Part shown: positions 18,900-28,657 of the stretch, piece by piece
Layout of the letters: every line of letters begins with the position of its first letter
How positions within the stretch are numbered: position 1 is the stretch's first letter
NCBI GenBank assembly: GCA_030560485.1
Contig: JAKTTS010000082.1
Coordinates: 1 to 40,144, forward strand
DNA: 40,144 bases
Direction of reading: 5' to 3'
From: Ascoidea tarda (nom. inval.)
Lineage: Eukaryota; Ascomycota; Saccharomycetes; Ascoideales; Ascoideaceae
Notes under the pieces: generated by a model
Databases searched by the model: none
What the model was told of the DNA's origin: nothing
What the model saw: the letters and a program-made list of their open reading frames with translations, nothing else
Translations under genes and position numbers: made by a program

Positions 18900-19950
18900 T
18901 TTTAATCATTTTGCTTTCTTTTCTTAGTTTCCCACTTCAAGCGATCAATAATCAATCATTGTATTAGTAAATATTGCAGAAAATACAAAGTTTTTGTTAA
19001 TGATTTAATATTCCTTTAATTCTTCAATCTCCAGTCTCTACACATCCTGTATTCCCTTTGTTTAATTTTCTACGACTTCAAACTACATATTTTTTTTGTC
19101 CATTTTTTTTTTTACAATTAGATTTTTTAACTTACATATTTTTTTTTATTTATTTTTTTGCTTAAAGTTTCAATGATTATAATTTTCTTAATCATCCTAT
19201 TGTATATATTTACTCAACGGAAATTTACTTGTCATTACGATTTTATCAAAAAATTAAAAAAAATAATAAATATAGAGTTAAATTGATTTTAAACCAAATC
19301 AAACATTTATTTTATTTTATGATCTCTTCCTCATCCCTTCGTGTAGCCTCGACCCTCTGGTATCCAATCCTTTTCTCACAATTCTCTGTTTCCAATTTCT
19401 TTAGGTTTATTCTCTTATTCTCTTATTCTTTTATTCCCCTAGCTCCAACCTCCAAATGCTTGATTCTGGTTGGCATACTGCTCATCTTCCACCGATAGCT
19501 CAATTCCAACAGAAGCAGCCTAATCTCCGACTAAAACTCACTGGCTTCCTCTTGGATCTTTTTAGAATTCTCTTTCTTTTTGATTTTCTCTTCTGTTTCT
19601 TTTTTTCCTCTATTATCTCTGCTCAAACCTTCGTCATTTGAGCCTTTTCTTTGCTTTTGCTGCTCATCTTTTTTTGTCTCACCCGAAAATATCCCAAAGC
19701 GTGGGGTGTGCTTCCACCCCAAAACACACTAAAAACAGCACCTGCTCACATGACTGAATTCTTTCCAAAAAGCAATTTGATTTCATCATCGAAATAAGTT
19801 TTCTGCTTTTTTCAATTCTTGCTTTATTTTCTTTCCACCTCCATTTTTAATTTGAATTATTCTCATTTTGTTTTTATTCTAACAAAATTATTCTCTCTTT
19901 TGGTTCATTCTATTTAAATCAAAAACTAGTTTCTCAACAACACATTTTCC
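18900..19950. other. Intergenic region CYC1-PGA2
   Basis: About 1.05 kb. The first 400 bp are T-rich and AT-rich (CYC1 3' region). The rest is pyrimidine-rich, with short frames that look like by-products. A 20-bp inverted repeat of GGGG/CCCC arms lies at 19702-19721, about 230 bp before PGA2. Confidence 0.5.
19702..19721. promoter_or_regulatory. GGGG-containing inverted repeat (Mig1-like)
   Basis: TGGGGTG and CACCCCA form perfect 7-bp arms around TGCTTC. The left arm, preceded by AAAGCG, gives AAAGCGTGGGG, close to the AT-flanked SYGGGG site of Mig1-type repressors. It could also be read as two stress-type C4 elements. Confidence 0.35.
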
Positions 19951-20433
19951 ATGTCAGACTCACTCACTCCTACCACAACCTTCTTGGATTTGTTGTATAG
20001 ATTTCAAAATGCCATACCTTCTTTTTATTTTAACTTGATTCTACATTACTGTCCTGACGATATTCTCAATATCGACTACACTAGAGCTGTTCGTTTAATT
20101 ATAATAGTTTCTGCTTATATTTTTTTCAGAAAACTATTTGTAAATCACCAAAAGATTAAAACTTCTAAAAATTTGCTTAAAAAACATATTGATGCAAACA
20201 ATGTCGACTATTTGTTTAACAATTCACTCGAAAATTCAAAACAAAATCAACTTCAAAATAACATTACTCATAACCAAAATCAAAATGATCAAACAGGCAA
20301 AAATAAAAGCTTTTCTTGGGGAAAACAAACAAGAGAAAAAAATGCAAAAATATTAAACACTTATAAACAAAAAATTTCAAATTTTAATAACGACGATGAC
20401 CTAGATGACATTAAGGAACTACTCGAAGACTAA
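19951..20433 (+). CDS. PGA2: Pga2-family ER membrane protein
   Basis: A 160-residue protein of the Pga2 family (processing of Gas1 and ALP in S. cerevisiae; essential ER/nuclear-envelope protein involved in protein trafficking). After a 40-residue N terminus comes DYTRAVRLIIIVSAYIFFRK, a single transmembrane segment matching HFIRLVIIVGGYLLLRN of Pga2 as I recall it. An Asn/Gln-rich hydrophilic stretch leads to SFSWGKQTREKNAKIL, the counterpart of FGWDKKTRRRVKRQ, and the acidic C terminus DDDLDDIKELLED matches the family's D-IEELLEE end. ATG 19951 is preceded by a CT-rich leader. S. cerevisiae Pga2 is about 130 residues; the difference is in the linker. Confidence 0.85.
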   Translation: MSDSLTPTTTFLDLLYRFQNAIPSFYFNLILHYCPDDILNIDYTRAVRLIIIVSAYIFFRKLFVNHQKIKTSKNLLKKHIDANNVDYLFNNSLENSKQNQLQNNITHNQNQNDQTGKNKSFSWGKQTREKNAKILNTYKQKISNFNNDDDLDDIKELLED

Positions 20434-21050
20434 TCACCTTCTCAACTATATTTCACTATTAACAACCACTTTCTATAAAAACAATACAAAAACAATATAA
20501 AAACTCTTAGAAAATTCAATTTTTTGTATCAATTTTTCAAAATTTTTTTCCTTGTCATATTCTAATTTTCAAATACTTGTTTTCACTCAATCTTACCTGC
20601 ACTTCATAACTTATCTAAATATTAATATTTTTTTTTTATTTCTATTTTTTGTTTTTTTATTCCTTTTTTCTGTTTTTCACCTGTAACTTTAGTGTTATAT
20701 ATAATTAATTCACAAATCTTCTCACTCGAAAAATAACTGATGGATAAAAACTTGAGGCTTTAATGATCTATTTAAACAATGTTTCAAAAAAACAGAAAAT
20801 CGATGAGTCAAAACTAAAAAAACATATGATTAAACTAATAATTTATCCTGCCAATGTTTCAATGAATCACTAAAAGTATGAAAAAAATAATGAAAAAATA
20901 AAAAATAAAAAAATGAATAAAGATTTTTGTGAAAAAAAATGATGAGGAAATAAAAAATTATCAAAATTATCCCAGATAAACCTCAATAGTAAAAATCAAT
21001 CTCTTTTTATTGAAAACCTTAATCCCAATATATTTCTATTATGGTGAGTC
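20434..21050. other. AT-rich convergent intergenic region PGA2 / RING gene
   Basis: About 620 bp of AT-rich DNA with T runs (20615-20670) and A runs (20880-20940) at the 3' ends of two convergent genes. Nothing else is visible. Confidence 0.55.
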
Positions 21051-24000
21051 TTATAAAATATTTCCACCAGCAGCAACTTCTGCTTCAGGAGCACTGCTTT
21101 TGAGTTCATTGACACCTTTTGTTCTACATAATGGACAGGAATTTTTTCCTGTCGTTAGCCAAATGTCAATGCAATCCTTATGAAACATATGTTCACATTT
21201 TCTTAGCTTTCTGGCGATATCATCTGCTTCATACTCAGTTAAGCAAATTGCACATTTATCTGTTTTATTAACATACACGTTATTACTGTTAATATCCCTA
21301 TTCTTATTATTGTTATTATTCTCATTAATATCTTTATCAACTGCATTTTTCTTCTTTTTTTGAACATCTTCATACATTGTCTGCCTTTTCTCTTTGCTCT
21401 TTATCTTATGCGACAATTCTTCATAATTGTGACTTTCCTTTAACTTTGTTTTTATAACATCCAATGATGATTTACTTTTGCTTCTCTCATGCTTCTTAAA
21501 ATAGCTAGGAATATATGATGATATTCTTTTTCTTGATGAAAATGATTCCTGATCATTCTGTTCTGACTCTTTAGATTTGCCTTTATCAGCGATAAAAGAT
21601 GAATTTTCCAGTCTATCCTCTGAATCAATTTCCATTGACTCATCAGATGACCCAACACTGCTTGGATTAGATTCCAATTTAGTGTCATTTTTGATGTGTA
21701 CTTTAAGTAATCCGCCAGCTTCATCGACTTCTGCTTGTGTTACTGTAGGTTGTTTTACATTTCCAAGCAAATTTTGCAACGCCAATAAATCCTCATATGT
21801 TGGATTTTCTGTCATGAGTGATGGAGCAGTAAGAATTGGATGGTCTTGTGCATACGAATTGCCAACTACAAATATCACCCACTGTCTTGCCTCATCTGTT
21901 CGATCATTTGTACTGTTATTGGCATTATGTTCTGTCGTTTCACTTGTGGTGTTTGCACTATTATCAGCATTGCTATCGTTTCTGCTATTATTCATAGGAT
22001 CATTAATTGAGTTAATACTCGTGTCATTAATAGCAGAAGAGAAATCATTACTTGGGTTATTAATTGAATTATTAATTGGATTGTTAGTTTGATTATTGAT
22101 TGCGCCATTATTTAAACTGCTATCCCTGGAGAAGTCATTAGTAGGTGACATATTACTCTCGGCATCATTAATGTCATTTCTTAATCTGGTAACGTTATGT
22201 GAAGATAGGTTATCAAAATTAAACACAGAGCGGCTTCTGTTTGATCGCCTTCCATGCTGTCTTCTTCTACGGAAGAATAGAAATTGTGAGTTATCTCTAG
22301 AATCAGTTGGACCATTATTTCGGATTAGTGAATCATCTTCGTCGTTACTGTTGTCGCTATTATTAATATCATTGACTGATGATGAATATCTAGCGAGTGG
22401 ACTTCCAGTAAGATGTCTGAAAGACCTTCCACTTCTATTTGATGAGGAGTAAAGAGGTGAGTAAAACCTTCTTCTTGACTCGCTTCGACTTATTGACAGA
22501 ATAGGCTCGACAGGTCTAGTATGGTAATCCAAAGAATTAAAACTTGAACTAGCAGTGACGGTTCTATTGATACTAGTTGAATCAAATTGATTTGCATTTA
22601 TAGTGTTACTGTTAGTTCTTTCCAAGAGATTAGTTCTTTCATTTTCTTGATTGTTGTTATTAGATAGAAAATCTGTCATTGGTGAATCCGTATCAATAGT
22701 TTCGGAGTTTCCATTATCGACAACTGTAGAAAAGCTATTTTCTATATCATTAGTATTTTGAAGATTATCAATGTCTTCATTGTGATTGTCTTCGTTGTGA
22801 TTGTCGTCGTTGTGATTGTCGTCGTTGTGATTGTCATCATGGTGATCGTCATGGTCAATATTTATATCAATTGCTGTTCCCGAGGAAGGGTTTGTATTTT
22901 CGAGATCGTTTGAATCAGTGGTCAAATCATTTCGAAGTAAAGAAGCACGCAAAGAACTTGTTATATCATCATCTTCAGGAGGACCAGATGGTATTGATCT
23001 AACGGCGACTATTATAACCGGAATTAGAGAATTTTCCAGTTCCGTTTCTTGATTCATTGAGTCAAATCTAAATGCTCTGAAAAAGGACATTGGTTGATTC
23101 CTTGCAGTTTCATTATAATTTTGATCAGTGGTGTGTGGGGTTTCGGTTTGATTTCTTTCTCTATTTCTTCTGTTCAAAGTATTTCGTACACTAGATGATA
23201 ATTCGTTGGCTAATAACCCATTATGTAAAGCACTTATAAATTCTTGAAAAGTGGAGTCTGAGCCATCAGCTAGAGTGGAGTTATTGTGATTAGTGTTTCT
23301 ATTGATTAAATGAGAGATTGAATTTGTGACTAAGGACAAAGGCGATTGAGAATTATGAGTGAGATGACTGTTAGTACTATTGCTATTGTTATTTGTAGAG
23401 GAGCGATTGGATTGATTGGATTGAATTGAACGATTTTGAGTTTCAATCAAGTTTCTATTGTCGATTCTTGTTCCTTGGAAATCAGTTGCACTGCCAACCA
23501 TTGTTAGTAAGGTAGAAGTTGCAGCTATTTCTAATAGTCTACTAAGCATGTCGGCTTGATTTTGAAAAGATTCTGTTTCTGCGGGATTAGCTGGTGAGTT
23601 ATTTGTTATTGTTGTTGTAGTAGTGGATGTGTGATTGTTAAGGTTTATAGGATTATTGATATTAGCATTTGAATTTGCAGAAGAATTGTTATTGTTGATA
23701 TTGTTATTTTCAGTGTTTGTGTCAGTACTTTGAGTGTTATTGTTGTTATTTTCAGTGTTATTAATAAGATTAGAATCTTGAGTATGAATTTCTGGTGGAG
23801 AAATGTTGTTTGTAGGACTAGCATTGGAATTATTTAATATTGGAAAGGAAGAATCCGGTAGTCTAGAAGTGGTTGAGGTCACTTCTATACCAGCAGTAGT
23901 TGTTATTGGAGACTCATTTGTGGAAGTGATTGGGTTATTTATTCTTGCCAATCTTAAATTATTTAAAGGGGGAGTGTCAGGAATTTGATGATTATTGACT

Positions 24001-25055
24001 GGAGGTGAATAGGAAACTGAAGTAGAATCTAACGAATTGAACAAGGAATGAAAGGAACTTCGATTTGGTAATGAATTTGGGGTTGAATTTATGGTTGGGG
24101 ATGATAATGAAGAAGAATTTGAATGAAAGTGTATATTGTTACTGTTATTATTAATATTATCGTTATTATTATTACCATTGTTGCTGTTATTATTATTATC
24201 ATTTAAGTTATTATGTGACATTGAACTAGATATTGAGGAGATTACACTATTGAATCTTCTCCTTGTATTTCTTCTGGAAAAGGCGTTCAAGCTTTGGAAA
24301 TTTGAGTTGAGAAAGTTTGTGGTTGAGTTATTTGAAGTATTATTAGATGCAAGATTGGAGGAGGATGAGTTTGAACTACCTGTCAAATTTGTATTTGCAC
24401 TCATAGTGGGATTGGCAGTGGTATTATTGCCATTATTGGTGTCATCAATATTGAATTCATTATTGGGTCTGGGAACAACATTGTTGGTATTAGTAATACT
24501 GTTTGAGATTGAGTTTGCTCTAGTCAAAGAATTGGATCTTCTTCTTCTCAATGAAGATCTTGACACTGATTGCGTTGTGGAAGACGGCAAGGAATTATGG
24601 GAATCAAAGGCAGGCAAAGCTGAAGGAAGAGCAGAATTTGCAGGGTTGAATATGGCAGATGAAGAGTTGGGACAGATATTGGAAGAGAGATTGTTTTGCT
24701 GTAAATTTGAAGTAGATGGATTGGCATCTGGATTGAAAGCAATGTCTGCATTAAACGTTCCTAGGTTAGGGCCATTGTTGTCTGTAGTGGAGGGGCTGTT
24801 GGTGGTGGTAGTGGTGTTAGTGTCGTTGTTGATGGCATTCCGATTTGAGGAGGAGTCCATAGTGGAACCAGTGGTTGTGTTGGCGATATTTCTATTCCTA
24901 ATCCGGACTCGTTGGTTGATTCGAGATGAAACAGAGTGTCTGTTGGAATGATTACTGAGAGTAGACGAAGCAGTAGGATTGTGGGATTGGAACTGGTTAG
25001 TGGAGTTGAATGGAGTGCTAGAAGATGAGTAATTTCTGCTTATTGACTGTCCCAT
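21051..25055 (-). CDS. Large RING-H2 finger protein, putative E3 ubiquitin ligase
   Basis: A 1334-residue protein, mostly Asn/Ser/Thr-rich low complexity. The C-terminal RING-H2 (about residues 1266-1312) has the full C3H2C3 ligand set: CAIC, KCEHMFHKDC, CPLC, which predicts E2 binding and ubiquitin ligase activity. A more ordered block at about 1055-1115 (QWVIFVVGNSYAQDHPIL, then APSLMTENPTYEDLLAL, then EAGGLL) precedes it and resembles a segment I associate with fungal RING proteins. The N terminus MGQSIS fits an N-myristoylation signal, suggesting membrane attachment. A His-Asp-Asn repeat is encoded at about 22780-22860. The RING is separated from the block by a Lys-rich region. Which named yeast gene it matches is unclear. 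ATG 25055 is the start. Confidence 0.8.
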   Translation of the reverse strand: MGQSISRNYSSSSTPFNSTNQFQSHNPTASSTLSNHSNRHSVSSRINQRVRIRNRNIANTTTGSTMDSSSNRNAINNDTNTTTTTNSPSTTDNNGPNLGTFNADIAFNPDANPSTSNLQQNNLSSNICPNSSSAIFNPANSALPSALPAFDSHNSLPSSTTQSVSRSSLRRRRSNSLTRANSISNSITNTNNVVPRPNNEFNIDDTNNGNNTTANPTMSANTNLTGSSNSSSSNLASNNTSNNSTTNFLNSNFQSLNAFSRRNTRRRFNSVISSISSSMSHNNLNDNNNNSNNGNNNNDNINNNSNNIHFHSNSSSLSSPTINSTPNSLPNRSSFHSLFNSLDSTSVSYSPPVNNHQIPDTPPLNNLRLARINNPITSTNESPITTTAGIEVTSTTSRLPDSSFPILNNSNASPTNNISPPEIHTQDSNLINNTENNNNNTQSTDTNTENNNINNNNSSANSNANINNPINLNNHTSTTTTTITNNSPANPAETESFQNQADMLSRLLEIAATSTLLTMVGSATDFQGTRIDNRNLIETQNRSIQSNQSNRSSTNNNSNSTNSHLTHNSQSPLSLVTNSISHLINRNTNHNNSTLADGSDSTFQEFISALHNGLLANELSSSVRNTLNRRNRERNQTETPHTTDQNYNETARNQPMSFFRAFRFDSMNQETELENSLIPVIIVAVRSIPSGPPEDDDITSSLRASLLRNDLTTDSNDLENTNPSSGTAIDINIDHDDHHDDNHNDDNHNDDNHNEDNHNEDIDNLQNTNDIENSFSTVVDNGNSETIDTDSPMTDFLSNNNNQENERTNLLERTNSNTINANQFDSTSINRTVTASSSFNSLDYHTRPVEPILSISRSESRRRFYSPLYSSSNRSGRSFRHLTGSPLARYSSSVNDINNSDNSNDEDDSLIRNNGPTDSRDNSQFLFFRRRRQHGRRSNRSRSVFNFDNLSSHNVTRLRNDINDAESNMSPTNDFSRDSSLNNGAINNQTNNPINNSINNPSNDFSSAINDTSINSINDPMNNSRNDSNADNSANTTSETTEHNANNSTNDRTDEARQWVIFVVGNSYAQDHPILTAPSLMTENPTYEDLLALQNLLGNVKQPTVTQAEVDEAGGLLKVHIKNDTKLESNPSSVGSSDESMEIDSEDRLENSSFIADKGKSKESEQNDQESFSSRKRISSYIPSYFKKHERSKSKSSLDVIKTKLKESHNYEELSHKIKSKEKRQTMYEDVQKKKKNAVDKDINENNNNNKNRDINSNNVYVNKTDKCAICLTEYEADDIARKLRKCEHMFHKDCIDIWLTTGKNSCPLCRTKGVNELKSSAPEAEVAAGGNIL

Positions 25056-25399
25056 TATTCATTTAAAAAGAGGTAAAGCCACACTTTTCCCAAATAAATA
25101 GACAAAAGAGAATAGACTAGGCAGACGAAGAAGCAGGTATGTGTCTATATATCCTACAGCTGCTGGAGCAGAAGAAGAGAAAGATGAGAAAAGTTAAGGC
25201 AAAGAATTGCTGATGAAGCGTGGAGGTCGGCCTTCGCGCAGCTGCGCGCGAGGGAGGAGGAGGGACGCTACACGCCGAATTCTGCTGAGGTGCATAAGAG
25301 GCACATATAATATGCATTTACATGCAGTGGTGGCTCGGACCCTGTATGCTGGACCGTCTGTGCCGCCGCTGCTGTTTCTGGTGCTTGTGCTGTTTGTGC
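25056..25399. other. Intergenic region TUB4 / RING gene, GC-rich
   Basis: About 345 bp forming the TUB4 3' side and the RING gene promoter on the minus strand. It is GC-rich at 25225-25400 and carries the 14-bp palindrome CGCGCAGCTGCGCG (25235-25248) and a CACCACTG motif (minus strand, 25324-25333). Overlapping open frames on both strands have no recognisable product. Confidence 0.5.
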
Positions 25400-27061
25400 C
25401 TAGAGTCCTCGCGTTTCTATCTCGTCATCCACCTCCATTTGGGTGCTGCCGCCGGGATTCTTGTTTTCGTGCTCAAATTCCTCCACCACAGTGCCATTTC
25501 TTTCGTCATCGGAGTCTAAATCAGTGAGATAACTTGTGGAGTCACAGGCTGCATAGGCATCAATAAGATTTTGAACACTTTCTTTGCTGTCGTTGAATTC
25601 CTGGATCAACTCATTGTTTCCACTGGAACCCTCGGAAAACAAGCTCCCTGCACCCTTCTTGTAGTTTTCTAAAAATGCATTTCTTTTTATAAGTTTATCG
25701 AAATTTTTTAAAATCTTCTTAAATAGCACCACTATATTAGTTTCATTTGAAAGCATTAGCCCAGACACATCGTTGCTTGAATTCATATTCAATGGCTCAT
25801 TGCGGCCATTATTACTACCGCTGCTATTATCACTATTGTTAATATTTCTCTTGGAGTTTCTGCTATATTTCAAATATGGTGACTTCTTTGTATATAGTAA
25901 ATTAATGTTTGAGGTAGCCCATGGCACAAAGCTCACTCTTTCTTGAATTTTTAATATTGCTCTTTGGATATCATTTTGTTCTTGAATCAAGTTATTATTA
26001 AATTGGCTTGAATTACAATTAAGAAAACTTAACATTGACAAGTAATTCCCACCGTTACTGTTGGAAATTTGAAGTAATTTATTATCTTTATTCAACAACT
26101 CTAGCAATATCTCATAAATTGAGTTTTTCCGGATTTTCTTAACATTATCCACATAATCATTAGTAAACGGATAATAGCTTGGTATCAAAAAATGTAAGTT
26201 TGGCAATGGTATCAAGTTTGAATAAATACTTGTTAATGAATTATACATATAATTTGGAAATCGTATCGAATTCGTCAAATTAGATATGATTGTTGAAATC
26301 AATTGATTAATCTCGTTAAATGATATCGATTGTTTTAAAAATTCGTTTTCATTAAATATCTCAATAGATATCTTGGTCAATGATTCATTATCCATTAAAA
26401 TCGTACTATCTGAAAATTCAATCAATCTTTTCAACGTCAACAATGTATTATATGGCTGAACAACAACATCGCTACTATTATTCCCCGAGTTTGATGGAAA
26501 AATAGAATAAGTATTGATCAATTTTTTGGGAAAATTATCATTTAAAGACTCCAAACAATATGATCCCAACCCAGACCCTGTTCCGCCTGCAACTGAATGA
26601 ATTAACTTGAATCCTTCAAAATTATCACAAGAATCTATCTCTTTATTAATCACATCAAACAATTCTTCATTGTGCTGATACGAATAATTAAATCCAGATA
26701 GCCAGTTATTTCCTGCTCCGCTTCCATTTTTCGCACTATAATAATTTTTAGGATTGAATAGGTTTGGCAATTTATTTTGGATAGTCGATAAGACTCTAGG
26801 CTCGAGATCAATTAATATCGATCTTGGCGTATATCTATTGTTATCAGACTCATAAAAAAAGATGTTTTTTCTATCGTCAATCAATGTATTATTTTCATTA
26901 TAAAAATGGCTATTGTTACTATTGTTATTTGCAGAATAAAGAGATACATCAAATTCTCCATCCAAAGATATTCCATGCTCAGCGCATATCTGTTGCCAAA
27001 ATTGCTGTCCAATCTGGTTTCCACATTGACCAGCTTGCAAAGTAATAATCTCTCCTGGCAT
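25400..27061 (-). CDS. TUB4: Gamma-tubulin
   Basis: Gamma-tubulin nucleates microtubules at the spindle pole body as part of the gamma-tubulin small complex. The 553-residue product begins MPGEIITLQAGQCGNQIG with the tubulin N-terminal motif. FFYESDNNRYTPRSILIDLEPRV (about 78-100), GSGAGNNWLSGF, the nucleotide-binding HSVAGGTGSGLGSY (about 152-165), SDVVVQPYNTLLTLKRL, LHFLIPSYYPF and SFVPWATSNINLLYTKKSPYL follow in family order. KNFDKLIKRNAFLENYKKG matches the C-terminal helices. Asn/Ser-rich insertions occur at about 54-70 and 395-430, and an acidic tail extends the end, so it is longer than the 473 residues of S. cerevisiae Tub4. The frame continues upstream only to a TTG, so ATG 27061 is the start. 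Confidence 0.95.
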   Translation of the reverse strand: MPGEIITLQAGQCGNQIGQQFWQQICAEHGISLDGEFDVSLYSANNNSNNSHFYNENNTLIDDRKNIFFYESDNNRYTPRSILIDLEPRVLSTIQNKLPNLFNPKNYYSAKNGSGAGNNWLSGFNYSYQHNEELFDVINKEIDSCDNFEGFKLIHSVAGGTGSGLGSYCLESLNDNFPKKLINTYSIFPSNSGNNSSDVVVQPYNTLLTLKRLIEFSDSTILMDNESLTKISIEIFNENEFLKQSISFNEINQLISTIISNLTNSIRFPNYMYNSLTSIYSNLIPLPNLHFLIPSYYPFTNDYVDNVKKIRKNSIYEILLELLNKDNKLLQISNSNGGNYLSMLSFLNCNSSQFNNNLIQEQNDIQRAILKIQERVSFVPWATSNINLLYTKKSPYLKYSRNSKRNINNSDNSSGSNNGRNEPLNMNSSNDVSGLMLSNETNIVVLFKKILKNFDKLIKRNAFLENYKKGAGSLFSEGSSGNNELIQEFNDSKESVQNLIDAYAACDSTSYLTDLDSDDERNGTVVEEFEHENKNPGGSTQMEVDDEIETRGL

Positions 27062-27670
27062 CTTCTTCTTTTCGACCCTCCAGCTCTTTCTTCCTTTCAA
27101 AACAATTTACTTTTTCCTGTTTTTTCTGTTTATCATCTTTCTTTGGTCGGAAAACATTAAAAACACCACGTGTAGCAGCTAATAACCTGACCGGATCTGA
27201 TCCAATTAACGGATTCACATGAAATATTCACAATCACAAGCAACTCATACATTTCCAGTTATTTTAATTAAAAATAATTCACTATTGTAAATAATCTGAA
27301 TTTTACTCACTTATTTGATGAAAACCCAAACCCAATAATTTAGAGTGAACTGGAAATCAAAAAAATCTCAAATTTTAGAATCTTTATGTTTCAGTACGTC
27401 TTAGCTAACTGCTTATTTACTATTGTAAAGCAAACTCCCTCTGAATTTCAACATTTAACAAACAAAACCATATAAAATAAACTAAAAGTGTGGCGATGTG
27501 TTTTCGATATGGTATCATTTGATTGGTCCTTCCTTTCACTGGTGCTATTGTTTACAAAACGCAGCAAGCAACCAGAAGCAGGCTTATGCGTGTTTGAAAG
27601 GTATGATGTCTTTATCAGCTATTTCTCTCAAATTCTATATTTGTCTTTCTAGGGAAGTCCTTTCGATTCA
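27062..27670. other. Intergenic region upstream of TUB4
   Basis: About 600 bp between the TUB4 start and a plus-strand locus. AT-rich except for TGATTGGT (27520-27527, a HAP-type CCAAT box in reverse). A 48-codon frame beginning ATG at 27510 overlaps a GTATGA that could act as a donor, but no complete spliced model could be drawn. Confidence 0.45.
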
Positions 27671-28442
27671 ATGGTTTTTATATCCTCTACATTGTCATCT
27701 ATTGATATGAGAATGTTTGAACTGAAATCAATGCGATACAAAATGGAACTGAAAAATGAAAGCGATTCAAACACTCTTCTTTTGACTGAATATTGTGATT
27801 CAGCATCCATATCTAGGTCTGTTTCGTCGGCTGATTCATTTAGTTCTAGAAACTATATCTACCACATTTTCTTGTTACTCTGCCTCTTCTTCTGCGTCTA
27901 CTTCTCCCCTTTCTCGCTTTTTTTCAAAAAACGATTATATTATCAATTACCAAAATCGTTCAATTAAGTATTTGATTAATAAGTTTGAAGCGAACATCGC
28001 TCAAGAAAATAACGTAAACAAATCGATGATCTTTCACTCAAATAAAACTGAATTGATTACTTTGTCCAGTTTTCTGAAAAACGATTCCAATCTACTTAAG
28101 CTGAAATGTTTCATCCAAAACTATAATAAACCACTTCAAAATTCAATTTATACTTTTGATAAAAATTCAATCAATCACAATCCAAAATATAAAAAAAGTA
28201 TAAGCAATGAAATGGAAATGACAAATAAAACTGATGAAAAATCAAATAATTCAAAATTAAACTCAAGAGATAATAAAATTAAAAAAGATAAAAAAAAAAA
28301 TCCTAAAAGACAACTTATTGAAAGGAAAATGACTCAATCAAGATGTATAAAAAACTCCCAGGTAAAATACAATCATTATCGTCATTTAATTGTTACGATT
28401 TGGTCTTTTTTGACCCTACTATCATCGCTCATTGTAACCTGA
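27671..28442 (+). CDS. Uncharacterised plus-strand coding locus, structure unclear
   Basis: I do not recognise this gene. One frame opens with an ATG at 27671 and runs to a stop ending at 27967 (98 residues, Ser-rich middle). A second frame, one base off, is open from 27786 to 28442 but has its first ATG at 28026 (138 residues from there). In the overlap the second frame has a Ser/Thr-rich stretch that looks more protein-like. It then has Asn/Lys-rich hydrophilic sequence and ends with a hydrophobic HLIVTIWSFLTLLSSLIV two residues from the stop, like a tail anchor. The simplest alternatives are a 138-residue protein from 28026, a gene whose reading frame is interrupted once, or an intron I cannot define; acceptors tried did not restore phase. 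Confidence 0.4.
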
Positions 28443-28657
28443 TTCATAACTTGAAAATTTTATCCATATTTGTTTTCTAGTTTACTACTTTTTCAGCTTC
28501 ATAGTAAATTTACTATTTAATAATTTGAGTTAACGTTCAGTAATATCACTTTCCACAATTTCAACAATATTGTGACTTCAAATTCTACAATTTATTATTT
28601 CTCAAAGCGGCAGCTGATGAACAAGCGGCTTTACTTTTTTTTATATTTATACTCATT

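Noticed and set aside
22096-24951. Long plus-strand Leu-rich frames opposite the RING gene
   Set aside because: They are antisense shadows of Asn/Ser-rich codons.
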